From positions 1-33,574 of the forward strand of contig JARBTX010000043.1 in NCBI GenBank assembly GCA_029239975.1: a stretch of DNA of 33,574 bases, read 5' to 3'. A program made the position numbers and the translations under genes. The notes beneath the pieces are model-generated. The model was not told where the DNA came from, searched no databases, and saw only the letters and a list, made by a program, of their open reading frames with translations. Of the stretch, positions 16,755 through 25,276 are shown one piece after another; the stretch's first letter is position 1, and every line of letters begins with the position of its first letter. This DNA is from Anaerocolumna sp. GTDB taxonomy: Bacteria; Bacillota; Clostridia; Lachnospirales; Lachnospiraceae.

Positions 16755-18200
16755 CTATTCCCTCTTTTCTGTTAAATGGATTCGATTGTTGACAAAATAA
16801 ATCACGCTAAACATTACTAGGTTCATACTAATTTCATTGGACATATTTCCAGTATTTTGCCCCATAAGAAAGCCCATTCTAATTAAACAGATGGAAAAGA
16901 AATAAATAATCTCAACTCTTCTTTTTTTATATAGCCAAATCTCTAATATATACGCAATATAAATTACGAATAAATCAAGGATTGGTGCTAATATAAAACC
17001 GAAATGAATAAAGCCTTGACCTACCATAGGTGTTATCTGTGAATATAAAGTTCCAAACCATATTCTTCTATTAAAAAATGCGTTAGTTGCTTCCATATCA
17101 ACCCCTTTTAATAACACATTAAATCCAATGAAAGGGCGAAATGTATCATATAAAGCTCGTAATATATTTCTTGCTTCCGGAAAATAATCCACTGTTTCTA
17201 TGGATATTGCCACATTATAAACTCCACCAAAGTAACCTTGTATAAAATCAGCACGGTCAATCCACTGATTTTGGTCTTTCGAAATAGATGCTAGCTCTCT
17301 AGATTCTGCTATTACTGATATTAGTATATAAACTATAACTGCAATAATGATGTATTTTGATATATTTCTATCTCGGAATAATAATGCATAAAGTAAAAGG
17401 GATGCAATCGCTGGCATTACTAAATCAGATCGATTCAATCCATAAAATAAACAAATATTTAAGATTACAATTAAAAATCCTAAATTCTTATAAATCCCTT
17501 TATTTGATTTTTCATAGTGTTTATGAAAAAATAATAATAATATAACAAAAATCAGATGCTTACTTGTAAACATCATGTATATCACAATAGCCTCTAAAAA
17601 AGGTGGACTTGCTAAATATTCGGAACCGGAGAGATTTGGGGTGATAAAACTAAATAATCGAAAACTTTGCGGGAAAAGCATTCCGAATAATAACGTTACT
17701 CCAAAAAATATAAAATATATAACCATGTTTTTCGGTTTTGCTACTTCCATATTGAATGTAAGTCTATTCGTTTGAACTCTATTTCTTCGTCGTTCTAAAA
17801 ACTCTATAAATAATGCTACTACCACTAATTCATATATCATTAGTAAACATGCTTTTTTAAAGGAATCATCTGTTGGTGAAACTATGGATCTTCCACCATA
17901 GAAACCAGAATATACAATTAATACAGGCATCACAACGAAACGTATAAAAGTAGCTCCAGCAAAAACGGTTAAAAATATTTTTAGTTCCTGAAAAATTCGT
18001 CTTCGGTAAACAACAAAATAAACAAATCCATATGTTAAAGGTAATAATCCTAAAAATATATACCCAACGTGATCATAGTTATAAATAGAGTATAAAAAAC
18101 TAAATAGAACACTAAAAAATACTACGATATCAACGATATATTTATATGGATTCATAAATTTCGAGTGAATAAAAGGTGTTTCTAATCTTGTTTGTTTCAC
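16755..18200 (-). CDS. Wzy-like O-antigen/polysaccharide polymerase
   Basis: The 481-residue protein is highly hydrophobic with about 11-12 predicted helices. There is a long extracytoplasmic loop after residue 310 (SRELASISKDQNQWIDRADFIQGYFGGV) and conserved-type arginines, as in oligosaccharide repeat unit polymerases (Wzy). Sequence conservation in this class is low, so the call rests on topology and position between glycosyltransferase and flippase genes. RBS AAGGGGG is present before the ATG at 18198-18200. The 3' end is directly followed by the acetyltransferase gene. Confidence 0.75.
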   Translation of the reverse strand: MKQTRLETPFIHSKFMNPYKYIVDIVVFFSVLFSFLYSIYNYDHVGYIFLGLLPLTYGFVYFVVYRRRIFQELKIFLTVFAGATFIRFVVMPVLIVYSGFYGGRSIVSPTDDSFKKACLLMIYELVVVALFIEFLERRRNRVQTNRLTFNMEVAKPKNMVIYFIFFGVTLLFGMLFPQSFRLFSFITPNLSGSEYLASPPFLEAIVIYMMFTSKHLIFVILLLFFHKHYEKSNKGIYKNLGFLIVILNICLFYGLNRSDLVMPAIASLLLYALLFRDRNISKYIIIAVIVYILISVIAESRELASISKDQNQWIDRADFIQGYFGGVYNVAISIETVDYFPEARNILRALYDTFRPFIGFNVLLKGVDMEATNAFFNRRIWFGTLYSQITPMVGQGFIHFGFILAPILDLFVIYIAYILEIWLYKKRRVEIIYFFSICLIRMGFLMGQNTGNMSNEISMNLVMFSVIYFVNNRIHLTEKRE

Positions 18201-18232
18201 GAAATCTGCTCCCCCTTATATCATTCTTTTTA

Positions 18233-19381
18233 TTATCCATTATGGGCAGCAATCCAATAGAATTTTTTTCGCAACTGTTCGATACGATGTGCTTCATATT
18301 TTTTCGCTTTATGAAAATTCTTTGTTGCTGCAGATATTTGGTATTCTTTATCACGTATGGCATATTCAATCAGATTAGCTAATTGCTTATAATTACGTTT
18401 TGAAAATAGATATTTAGCATCTAAGGAATCAACTAACCCACCAGTTTTTGCTGCAAATACAACACACCCTCTACTCATAGCCTCCACCACGGCCCTGCCA
18501 TGACCTTCCGTAATACTGGGTTGAATATAGATATCTATTTGATCAAGCCAATCATATATAGGTTGCCCACCGGGAAGACTTCCATCATAAATGACATATT
18601 CTAAAACACCTAATTCATTCGCCATCTCTTCCCAACGTTGATAACTTCCCTGTCCTAAAAAATGTAGTTTTATATTAGGAAACTTATTTTTTAATTCTAC
18701 AATTGCTTTTAAAGCGGTATCGTGCCCTTTATAATTCACATCCAAGGATCCAATAAGACCTATGTGAATCAGGTCTTGCTCTAATTTTTCATTTATTTTA
18801 TGAATACGATTGTTTAGAATGCTCTTATCCAATTTTGGTAAACTTACATTAGCTATTCCACCACGGGAAAAACCTTTTGTAGGATAACACTTCTGTAAAT
18901 ATCCTTCTGTGATATACGCTACATTTTTTGAATTCCAAACTGTATACTTCATTATTAAGTGAATTGGTAGAGCAAATATTTTTCCTTTATTACTATGGTA
19001 CCAGAGAGCTTCTAAGATATTTCCAACAACTTCGATCGCATATGGTTTACCTTGTCTTCTACATTCAAAACAAGCAATGACTCCTGCAATACTTGGTAAT
19101 CTACAGATACAAAATTCAGAATTTGATACTGCTTTTTTAACTACAGTATATACATTAGAATAATTACTTTTAAATGTAACAAGTGAGATATTAGTGACTT
19201 GATATTTATCATGAATAAATTCTTTGTTTTTTGATGTAATTCGTTCTCTTCTTCCTACGTATATAAATTCATCAAAAATATCTAAATAACGATCAAACAA
19301 ACTATTGGTTACTCCATAATGGGAATATATTTTTTTCTTACGTACTAAGAATCTAATATCATAAAAGAATGTGACATTCAT
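18233..19381 (-). CDS. GT4-family glycosyltransferase (first of two)
   Basis: The 382-residue protein has the GT-B fold of GT4 enzymes. The C-terminal half has IGLIGSLDVNYKGHDTALKA (about 208-227), YVIYDGSLPGGQPIYDWLDQIDIYIQPS, and the E-x7-E motif in SITEGHGRAVVEAMSRG, which contacts the donor nucleotide-sugar. It should add a sugar to the lipid-linked repeat unit on the cytoplasmic face; donor and acceptor cannot be read. The ATG at 19379-19381 follows AGGGGG by about 7 nt and is preferred to the one 24 nt upstream. Confidence 0.88.
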   Translation of the reverse strand: MNVTFFYDIRFLVRKKKIYSHYGVTNSLFDRYLDIFDEFIYVGRRERITSKNKEFIHDKYQVTNISLVTFKSNYSNVYTVVKKAVSNSEFCICRLPSIAGVIACFECRRQGKPYAIEVVGNILEALWYHSNKGKIFALPIHLIMKYTVWNSKNVAYITEGYLQKCYPTKGFSRGGIANVSLPKLDKSILNNRIHKINEKLEQDLIHIGLIGSLDVNYKGHDTALKAIVELKNKFPNIKLHFLGQGSYQRWEEMANELGVLEYVIYDGSLPGGQPIYDWLDQIDIYIQPSITEGHGRAVVEAMSRGCVVFAAKTGGLVDSLDAKYLFSKRNYKQLANLIEYAIRDKEYQISAATKNFHKAKKYEAHRIEQLRKKFYWIAAHNG

Positions 19382-19451
19382 ACGGTTCCCCCTAATGTAA
19401 ATCACTTTATAGGAAATTTCGAAAATCTAATTGTAAGTATTTATCGTACAA

Positions 19452-20609
19452 TTAATACAATTTTCTTTCTTTACTTAAAATCGTCTCATACATATACAAA
19501 GCCTGTTTTGCAGATAAATCAGAGTTAATGGTATTTATTAAATTTTGTCCATTCACAGTTACTTGTTTTGCTTTATCATAATTGTTGATGACATATTCCA
19601 TCTTTTTAGCTAATTTTATAGGATTAGCTGCTGGTACCATATAACCTGTTTTTTTATCTTTTATAAAATCTGGAAATCCACCTACATCTGTTGTTAGAGT
19701 AGGAACACCATAGGAAATAGATTCACAACATCCACCATAGTTTTCACTTCGAGACGGATGTACCGCCAGATCTAATTCTGGATATATTGTATTTAGATCC
19801 GTACGAAATCCAGTAAATATAATAGTATCACCACATTTTTTCTTAGCCATCTTCATCAAACGATGCATATAATGTTCCGATTTCGGAGCAGGTCCACCAA
19901 TGATCATGGCTTTTGTATTAGGGTATTTTTTATTCAATAAGGAAAACGCCTGTATAAAATCTTCATGACCTTTTATCCCTTTAAATTGTAATAAAAAATA
20001 TTTTGGTTTATAAAAATAGCTTACTGTACCAATTAAAAAAGTGTCTTCTGGTATCGAATATTCTTTTCTTAATTTACCTGTTCGAACTGCATTTTTTATG
20101 TTTTGGTCAAAATCACTGGTATAATAACCAAAGAAGATTCTGTCTTTTGGTATTTTTGTTGTTCGATAGATATTACATGTCTTTTGACAACTTCCTGCCC
20201 AATAATCATAATCGTTACTCAACATAATTTCAGCTTTACGAAACAATGCGTATTCAAGGTGTAAGGGACCTGGAACTTGAAATAATCTCGGTATGTTAGT
20301 ATTACGTAACGCTATTCTAGCAAACATAATGTTAGTTAAAAAATGACAATGTATCATATCTGGTTTTATTTTATTTACGATATTTCTAAATCTTTGTATT
20401 CTAGAGAATAAAAGCCATGGTTGTTTGACTGGTAATGATGCATCAAAAGCAATTACTTTAATGCCTAATTCTTTGTAAGCTAAGGCATAACCTAAATCTT
20501 TCTTTGGCAACATTACTACGACTTTTACTCCCATGGCTTGTAATTTTTCTATTTGATTAAATGCCCAACTTGCACCTGTATTCGTTTTAATTATGTGTAA
20601 TACCTTCAT
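19452..20609 (-). CDS. GT4-family glycosyltransferase (second of two)
   Basis: The 385-residue GT-B enzyme has an N-terminal acceptor half beginning MKVLHIIKTNTGASWAFNQIEKL. The donor half has IIFTGFRTDLNTIYPELDLAVHPSRSENYGGCCESISYGVPTL in sections and ends in TTDVGGFPDFIKDKKTGYMV. The SENYGGCCES block replaces the usual E-x7-E with E-x6-E, as in some GT4 subgroups. GGAGGG precedes the ATG at 20607-20609, which is preferred to the upstream one. It probably extends the repeat unit before or after the neighbouring GT4; the order is not visible. Confidence 0.88.
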   Translation of the reverse strand: MKVLHIIKTNTGASWAFNQIEKLQAMGVKVVVMLPKKDLGYALAYKELGIKVIAFDASLPVKQPWLLFSRIQRFRNIVNKIKPDMIHCHFLTNIMFARIALRNTNIPRLFQVPGPLHLEYALFRKAEIMLSNDYDYWAGSCQKTCNIYRTTKIPKDRIFFGYYTSDFDQNIKNAVRTGKLRKEYSIPEDTFLIGTVSYFYKPKYFLLQFKGIKGHEDFIQAFSLLNKKYPNTKAMIIGGPAPKSEHYMHRLMKMAKKKCGDTIIFTGFRTDLNTIYPELDLAVHPSRSENYGGCCESISYGVPTLTTDVGGFPDFIKDKKTGYMVPAANPIKLAKKMEYVINNYDKAKQVTVNGQNLINTINSDLSAKQALYMYETILSKERKLY

Positions 20610-20638
20610 AACTCCCTCCATGAGATAAAACTGTATCC

Positions 20639-21682
20639 TTATGAACGGTACTCTGGAAAGAAATCAGTTCTTGCTTCTACTATTTCTAATTTCTTTTTCA
20701 TCTCAACTAGGTAATTATACTTATCGTGATTTATTATTTTCTTCCCTATATAAAATGAGTAGATACCATGTGGGGCAAGACTTTTTTTATACCTGAAAAT
20801 CCCATCATTTGGTCCATATCCACCACCTAATACGAAGTATTTTATTTTCTCTTCTTTCGCCCATTTTATAATTTCAAATTTTAAGAAATCATTTGGACGA
20901 AGAGAAAAATATTCTGGATTTGTTCCACCAAGGAAAGAATAACAATAATCTTTCGAGTATATTACTAATTCTGTCGCTATACGATTACCATTTTTATCAA
21001 AAACATAAAAGTATACAAAATTACCCTTCATCCTATGGACCTGTTTAAAAAAATCTTCTTTAAAATAGTAATATTCCTTTGCATTATTTTTTTCCATTGT
21101 TTCATAGTATATCTTTAGAAAATCATTCAAGTTTTGACCAGTTTGATCAATTTCTAGATACAAACCACTTTGATTCGCTCGATTTAAGTTTTTTCGTACT
21201 TTATATTCAAAGTCCTTTTGAATATCCTCTATAGAAATATCCAAGTTTCGGACGATATTGTCATACTTTTTTATGACAGACCCATTATAATAAGTTTCCG
21301 CTTTATTGAATAAATGAAATCTTACAAATTCACTTACTATACCATCATTTAAACAATACTCATCGTACTTATTCATTATTTCTTTTGTTTCGGTACCCTC
21401 TATTAAAAAACCACCGTAACCATAAGGTGAGGAAAAATCAAAATATTGACCTTTGGGTAGTTTATCTTTAAAAATAGGGTCCAAACTAATGTCTCGCTTT
21501 ATCACTGCGTTAATACCACGTGTGTTATTATGCTCTATATAAAATAAAAATGGTTCTCCATCACCATGTATTTTTAATGATTTATTATATCCAGATAGGT
21601 AAAATACGTCGTAATTTGAAAAACTACGAACAACATTGTCCCAACGTTCATAATCTTCGATTGGTATTAATTCAAAAGCCAT
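20639..21682 (-). CDS. FemAB-like acyl/aminoacyltransferase (tandem GNAT fold)
   Basis: The 347-residue protein shows the FemAB/GNAT-6 pattern. The N-terminal half starts MAFELIPIEDYERWDNVV and has DFSSPYGYGG. The C-terminal half has YKVRKNLNRANQSGL (about 161-175), the acyl-binding FVYFYVFDKNGNRIATELVIY, a block with FLGGTNPEYFSLRPNDFLKFE and LGGGYGPNDGIFRYKKSLAP. Classical FemABX proteins add amino acids from tRNA to lipid II; relatives in surface polysaccharide loci acylate amino sugars. Its place beside aminosugar genes suggests the second role, which is inference. RBS GGGGGG is 5 nt before the ATG; an upstream GTG start is unlikely. Confidence 0.8.
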   Translation of the reverse strand: MAFELIPIEDYERWDNVVRSFSNYDVFYLSGYNKSLKIHGDGEPFLFYIEHNNTRGINAVIKRDISLDPIFKDKLPKGQYFDFSSPYGYGGFLIEGTETKEIMNKYDEYCLNDGIVSEFVRFHLFNKAETYYNGSVIKKYDNIVRNLDISIEDIQKDFEYKVRKNLNRANQSGLYLEIDQTGQNLNDFLKIYYETMEKNNAKEYYYFKEDFFKQVHRMKGNFVYFYVFDKNGNRIATELVIYSKDYCYSFLGGTNPEYFSLRPNDFLKFEIIKWAKEEKIKYFVLGGGYGPNDGIFRYKKSLAPHGIYSFYIGKKIINHDKYNYLVEMKKKLEIVEARTDFFPEYRS

Positions 21683-21789
21683 AATATCCCCCCATGCAAA
21701 GATCACATAATTCTAATATATGCATTTTTAATCTTAATGCTATCTATTTACTTAAGAATAACTTATATAAAATAAGAAACTTCGCTCCT

Positions 21790-21945
21790 GCATTTAGTTA
21801 TCCATCATTTATTTATGCAGCATTTATTTACTCCATCATTTATTATCCAGTATTTAATACCAAGAATTTAATATCAAGCATTAAATATCAAGCATTCATT
21901 ATCAAACATTTAATATCAAGCATTCATCATCAAGCATTAATCTCA
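21790..21945. repeat. Degenerate 14-bp minisatellite, about 11 units
   Basis: Units of consensus agcatttaatatca run head to tail. The last six (from 21863) keep a 14-nt period, and the left ones are 14-16 nt and more diverged. The array fills most of the intergenic gap before the FemAB-like gene, and its last unit contains the stop codon of the PLP-enzyme gene. The 14-nt period is not a multiple of three and the units differ at the third and central positions. No spacer-repeat pattern of a CRISPR is present. Confidence 0.82.
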
Positions 21946-22883
21946 TTACACAACTTCGTTAACAATAAAATCATATCTTCATAGTGAGATGCATCAACAT
22001 CTTGGTGAACCGGTAAATTAAGAATGTGATTAGAGATTAGAAGACTCTCTTTAAATACTTCCTTCTGAAGTGGTTCAATTAATGTATGATATAAACTTAC
22101 TACCCCAAAGCCTGCATCATTCATTTGCTCATATATCCGGTTTCTATTACCTTTCTTTAAAATGATTGGATAGGTCTGCGGAACAGCCCCTTCACTCAAT
22201 TCATTTTTTAGCGGTTCAAATGGTAAATCTCTTTTTCTATTTTTTATTATTTCATCCAGAAGTAAATAATTTCGTCTTCTAGCTGCTGCTATTTCATAAA
22301 TATCATAATTCCATGGATTTGTTTCTGTTTGATTCATATCAATGCCTGTGTATGAAAAATCTAATAACTTCTTATTACGAATTTTTAACATTCCACCACT
22401 TCTAAATGGAAACATTTTATGCAAGGAAAAGAAAGTAGCATCAGATCGATTCGTATTGGAATACAGATACGTAAAAAAACCATGCGCATTATCTTCTATA
22501 ATCCATCCATGGAACCCTTTTATCATAGTCACTAGTTCTTCATAATTTGAATCTTTGAAACCAAAATAATTGACTAGCAACACTGCAAATTTATCACTTC
22601 CAAGATTTCTAATCAAATCTGTTAAATGCTTTGAATCTATTTCTAATCCCTTCTTCATCTTGTAATACTCTATAGTTAAATCTTTTATTTTGTTCATTGG
22701 ATCAAATATACCACTACCTTCTTTTGGGGACCATCCAATGTAACTGGGTATAAAAATAGTATGAATCATATCTGTTTTTACCATATTACTTATTAGATCA
22801 TACATACCTTCTCTAGCACTATTATAGTAAAAGTCATTATTTTTAAAGTTAACAATCTGCGACGCTGTTTTATTTATTAACAT
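21930..22883 (-). CDS. Short DegT/DnrJ-like PLP-dependent enzyme
   Basis: The 317-residue protein has fold-type I PLP landmarks of the DegT/DnrJ/EryC1 group: NSAREGMYDLI near the N-terminus, WIIEDNAHG with Asp131, and FFSLHKMFPFRSGGML with the likely Schiff-base Lys156. It is about 70 residues shorter than the sister aminotransferase at 24082-25254 and shares only these motifs, so it is not a recent duplicate. It probably aminates a keto-sugar or acts on an amino-acid precursor for decoration. The ATG at 22881-22883 (GGGG upstream) is preferred to the start 24 nt upstream. The gene lies 4 nt after the GNAT gene, and its 3' end lies in the minisatellite. Confidence 0.72.
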   Translation of the reverse strand: MLINKTASQIVNFKNNDFYYNSAREGMYDLISNMVKTDMIHTIFIPSYIGWSPKEGSGIFDPMNKIKDLTIEYYKMKKGLEIDSKHLTDLIRNLGSDKFAVLLVNYFGFKDSNYEELVTMIKGFHGWIIEDNAHGFFTYLYSNTNRSDATFFSLHKMFPFRSGGMLKIRNKKLLDFSYTGIDMNQTETNPWNYDIYEIAAARRRNYLLLDEIIKNRKRDLPFEPLKNELSEGAVPQTYPIILKKGNRNRIYEQMNDAGFGVVSLYHTLIEPLQKEVFKESLLISNHILNLPVHQDVDASHYEDMILLLTKLCNEINA

Positions 22884-22887
22884 ATAT

Positions 22888-23367
22888 CTACCCCAACTTC
22901 TTCTCAAATTGAACTCTAGTCATAGAAAACCCTTTCGAATTATAAAACTGTACTGTATTCTCATTATTTAAAGATGTTACTAAATCGATACATTGTATCC
23001 CTTCCTTTTTAGCAATGTCTTCTAATTGATTTATCAATTTAGTCCCAATTCCTTTACCTCTAGATTGAGACTGGACAACAATGTGGTCGATGTGAATTCT
23101 CTTTTCATTTAAAAACTCTTTACGATACCCCCATATGAAACCAAGGAATTGATTATTCTCATATGCTCCAAGAATTATGGCTGATTTATCAGCTGTAAAT
23201 CTCACCATATCAACATAATTTGCATTCGCAAATCTATCTAGATTTTTGTAATCTGGAAAATTTAATTTATAATTTTCTAGTAATAGCTTGATAAGAATGT
23301 CTTTATGATTACATAAATCCATTTCATCTAATACTTTAATCACAATAGGATTATTGTTTTCTTTCAT
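22888..23367 (-). CDS. GNAT-family N-acetyltransferase in the polysaccharide locus
   Basis: The 159-residue protein is a single GNAT domain. Motif A is IDHIVVQSQSRGKGIGTKLINQ (about 93-114, R-G-K-G-I-G), followed by NNENTVQFYNSKGFSMTRVQF. It could acetylate the 4-amino group made by the PglE-like enzyme, filling the place of PglD, which is missing here; a role on an amino acid is equally possible. RBS is weak (GAAAGAAG upstream of the ATG at 23365-23367). The next gene starts 4 nt after this one. Confidence 0.8.
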   Translation of the reverse strand: MKENNNPIVIKVLDEMDLCNHKDILIKLLLENYKLNFPDYKNLDRFANANYVDMVRFTADKSAIILGAYENNQFLGFIWGYRKEFLNEKRIHIDHIVVQSQSRGKGIGTKLINQLEDIAKKEGIQCIDLVTSLNNENTVQFYNSKGFSMTRVQFEKKLG

Positions 23368-23438
23368 ATTTACTACTTCTTTCTATCGACAAAGATTATT
23401 TTTAGATATGAGAATTGAATAATCATATCATTTTATAA

Positions 23439-24062
23439 TTATTTTGCATTAGTATCCGATCTTTCCTCATCAAGATTAGGCATTGTAAGTTCTTTTCCAC
23501 TTAATACATTTAATCTATTAATAGTCACCACAAATGTTTTATAGATAATTTTTAAGTCATTCAAAAATGTAATATTCTTAACGTAATCTATATCATATTG
23601 AAATCTCTCGGCCCATCCTAATGTATTTCTGCCATTTATTTGTGCCAATCCTGTTAACCCCGGCTTGATTTTATGTCTTAATCGTTCTTCCTTGGTATAG
23701 TAAGGTAGATAATGTGGAAATAAGGGTCTTGGCCCTACGATACTCATATCTCCTTTTAATATGTTTATTAATTCCGGCAATTCATCTAAACTTGTAGACC
23801 TTAACTTCTTGCCAAATTCCGATAACCGTTGTTCATCTGGTAACAATTTTCCTTTTTTATCACGTTTGTTATTCATAGTTCTAAATTTATATAATGTAAA
23901 TACTTTTTCATCTTTACCAACTCTTTTTTGCTTAAATATAACACCTTTACCTATCTTAATCCGAATTAACAATGCTAGAATAACAAATAAAGGAATTAAC
24001 AGAATAAGAGCCGTTAAAGACAATATTACATCTAGTTTACGCTTTATATAAAGCTCATACAT
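23439..24062 (-). CDS. PglC-like initiating phosphoglycosyl transferase (bacterial sugar transferase)
   Basis: The 207-residue protein is a small, monotopic polyprenyl-phosphate transferase. An N-terminal re-entrant hydrophobic segment (about 11-34) is followed by the family blocks KFRTM (59-63), the catalytic Asp-Glu pair in SLDELPELINILKGDMS (D93/E94), GPRPLFPHYLPYY and KPGLTGLAQINGRN. It closely resembles Campylobacter PglC, which moves a phospho-sugar to undecaprenyl phosphate. The ATG at 24060-24062 is preferred, as AGGGGTG stands 9 nt before it; the upstream ATG at 24087-24089 has no RBS and would overlap the previous gene. It should start repeat-unit assembly. Confidence 0.9.
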   Translation of the reverse strand: MYELYIKRKLDVILSLTALILLIPLFVILALLIRIKIGKGVIFKQKRVGKDEKVFTLYKFRTMNNKRDKKGKLLPDEQRLSEFGKKLRSTSLDELPELINILKGDMSIVGPRPLFPHYLPYYTKEERLRHKIKPGLTGLAQINGRNTLGWAERFQYDIDYVKNITFLNDLKIIYKTFVVTINRLNVLSGKELTMPNLDEERSDTNAK

Positions 24063-24081
24063 ATTCCGATTCACCCCTAAC

Positions 24082-25254
24082 TTAAGCATCTAATATACGC
24101 TCCACCATAGATAACGAAATTGATTTTTTGTGGAATAGGTTCCGAATTATATTGATAATCCTTAGCATGTCAGTAGCTGTTATCTTAACGTCCGCTGGTA
24201 AGCAAACACCATGGTTATAAATATCTTCAGCGACCGAAACACCTTCAGCAATCTGAATAAAATCATTCTCTTTATATACTGGTTGTATATGCATAGGTTT
24301 CCATATAGGGCGACTTTCAATTTGATCATCTTCTAACGATGTAATAATGTCTAATGGTAATACATTTGAATCATCATTAATTGTAATGCAGGAAAGCCAA
24401 AAATTTGGTTCACTTATTTTTTCATCATAGGGATTTAAATGAATGGATTGAATGTCCTGTAGTAACTCCTTATATACCTTACGGATTCTTTTCTTTTTTT
24501 CAATAAAATCATTAAGTGATTTTAATTGTCCTCTACCAATTCCAGCCACTATATTAGACATACGATAATTGTAGCCTATCTCGGTATGTTCATAGTGACG
24601 CTCAGGCATTCTTGCTTGTGTCGCAAAATAACGAGCTCGATCAGCTTCCTCATTCGTCTTGGTTATTAACATTCCACCACCAGAGGTAGTAATTATTTTA
24701 TTACCATTAAATGATAAGATAGCATATCTACCAAAGGTACCCGTATACTTACCTTGATACTTTGCACCGAAAGATTCTGCAGCATCTTCGATTAAAGGAA
24801 TGTGGTATTTATTACATAGCTCCATAATCTCTTTTACTTTTCCGGGAGTGCCATATAGATGAACCATAACAACTGCCTTGGCATTAGGATATGTTTGTAA
24901 TGCTTTTTCTAGTGCTCTTGGATCCATATTCCAAGTATCTCTTTCACTATCCACAAAAACGGGTATTCCTTGCTCATACGTGATTGGATTCGCCGATGCT
25001 GCAAATGTTAGAGATGAACAAAGAACAATGTCCCCTGCACCAATACCAGCTAACTTAATAGCAAGGTGGAGTGCAGCTGTTCCAGAACATAATGCTGCAC
25101 CATATCCATCTCCTAAATAATCAGTAACTTCTTGTTCAAATCTATCAACATTTTTACCAAGCGGAGCAATCCAGTTGGTATCAAAAGCTTCTTTGATATA
25201 TTGCATTTCGCTTCCATTTATCGTTGGTGATGATAAAAATATTTTTTTATTCAT
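24082..25254 (-). CDS. PglE-like UDP-4-keto-sugar aminotransferase (DegT/DnrJ/EryC1)
   Basis: The 390-residue fold-type I aminotransferase has the characteristic SGTAALHLAIKLAGIGAGD (about 58-76), IPLIEDAAESFGA with Asp157, and SFNGNKIITTSGGGM with the PLP lysine Lys186. It ends in the DegT C-terminal block (NHGVCLPADVKITATDM). The short form with FNGNKIITTSGGG is that of PglE-type enzymes, which turn the 4-keto-6-deoxy sugar from the preceding dehydratase into a 4-amino-4,6-dideoxy sugar. It is the gene between the PglF-like dehydratase and the PglC-like transferase. Confidence 0.9.
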   Translation of the reverse strand: MNKKIFLSSPTINGSEMQYIKEAFDTNWIAPLGKNVDRFEQEVTDYLGDGYGAALCSGTAALHLAIKLAGIGAGDIVLCSSLTFAASANPITYEQGIPVFVDSERDTWNMDPRALEKALQTYPNAKAVVMVHLYGTPGKVKEIMELCNKYHIPLIEDAAESFGAKYQGKYTGTFGRYAILSFNGNKIITTSGGGMLITKTNEEADRARYFATQARMPERHYEHTEIGYNYRMSNIVAGIGRGQLKSLNDFIEKKKRIRKVYKELLQDIQSIHLNPYDEKISEPNFWLSCITINDDSNVLPLDIITSLEDDQIESRPIWKPMHIQPVYKENDFIQIAEGVSVAEDIYNHGVCLPADVKITATDMLRIINIIRNLFHKKSISLSMVERILDA

Positions 25255-25276
25255 ATTTCATCCCTCAATTACAATT

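Noticed and set aside
21790..21945. CRISPR array
   Set aside because: The units are 14-16 nt and contiguous, with no unique spacers and no cas genes nearby.
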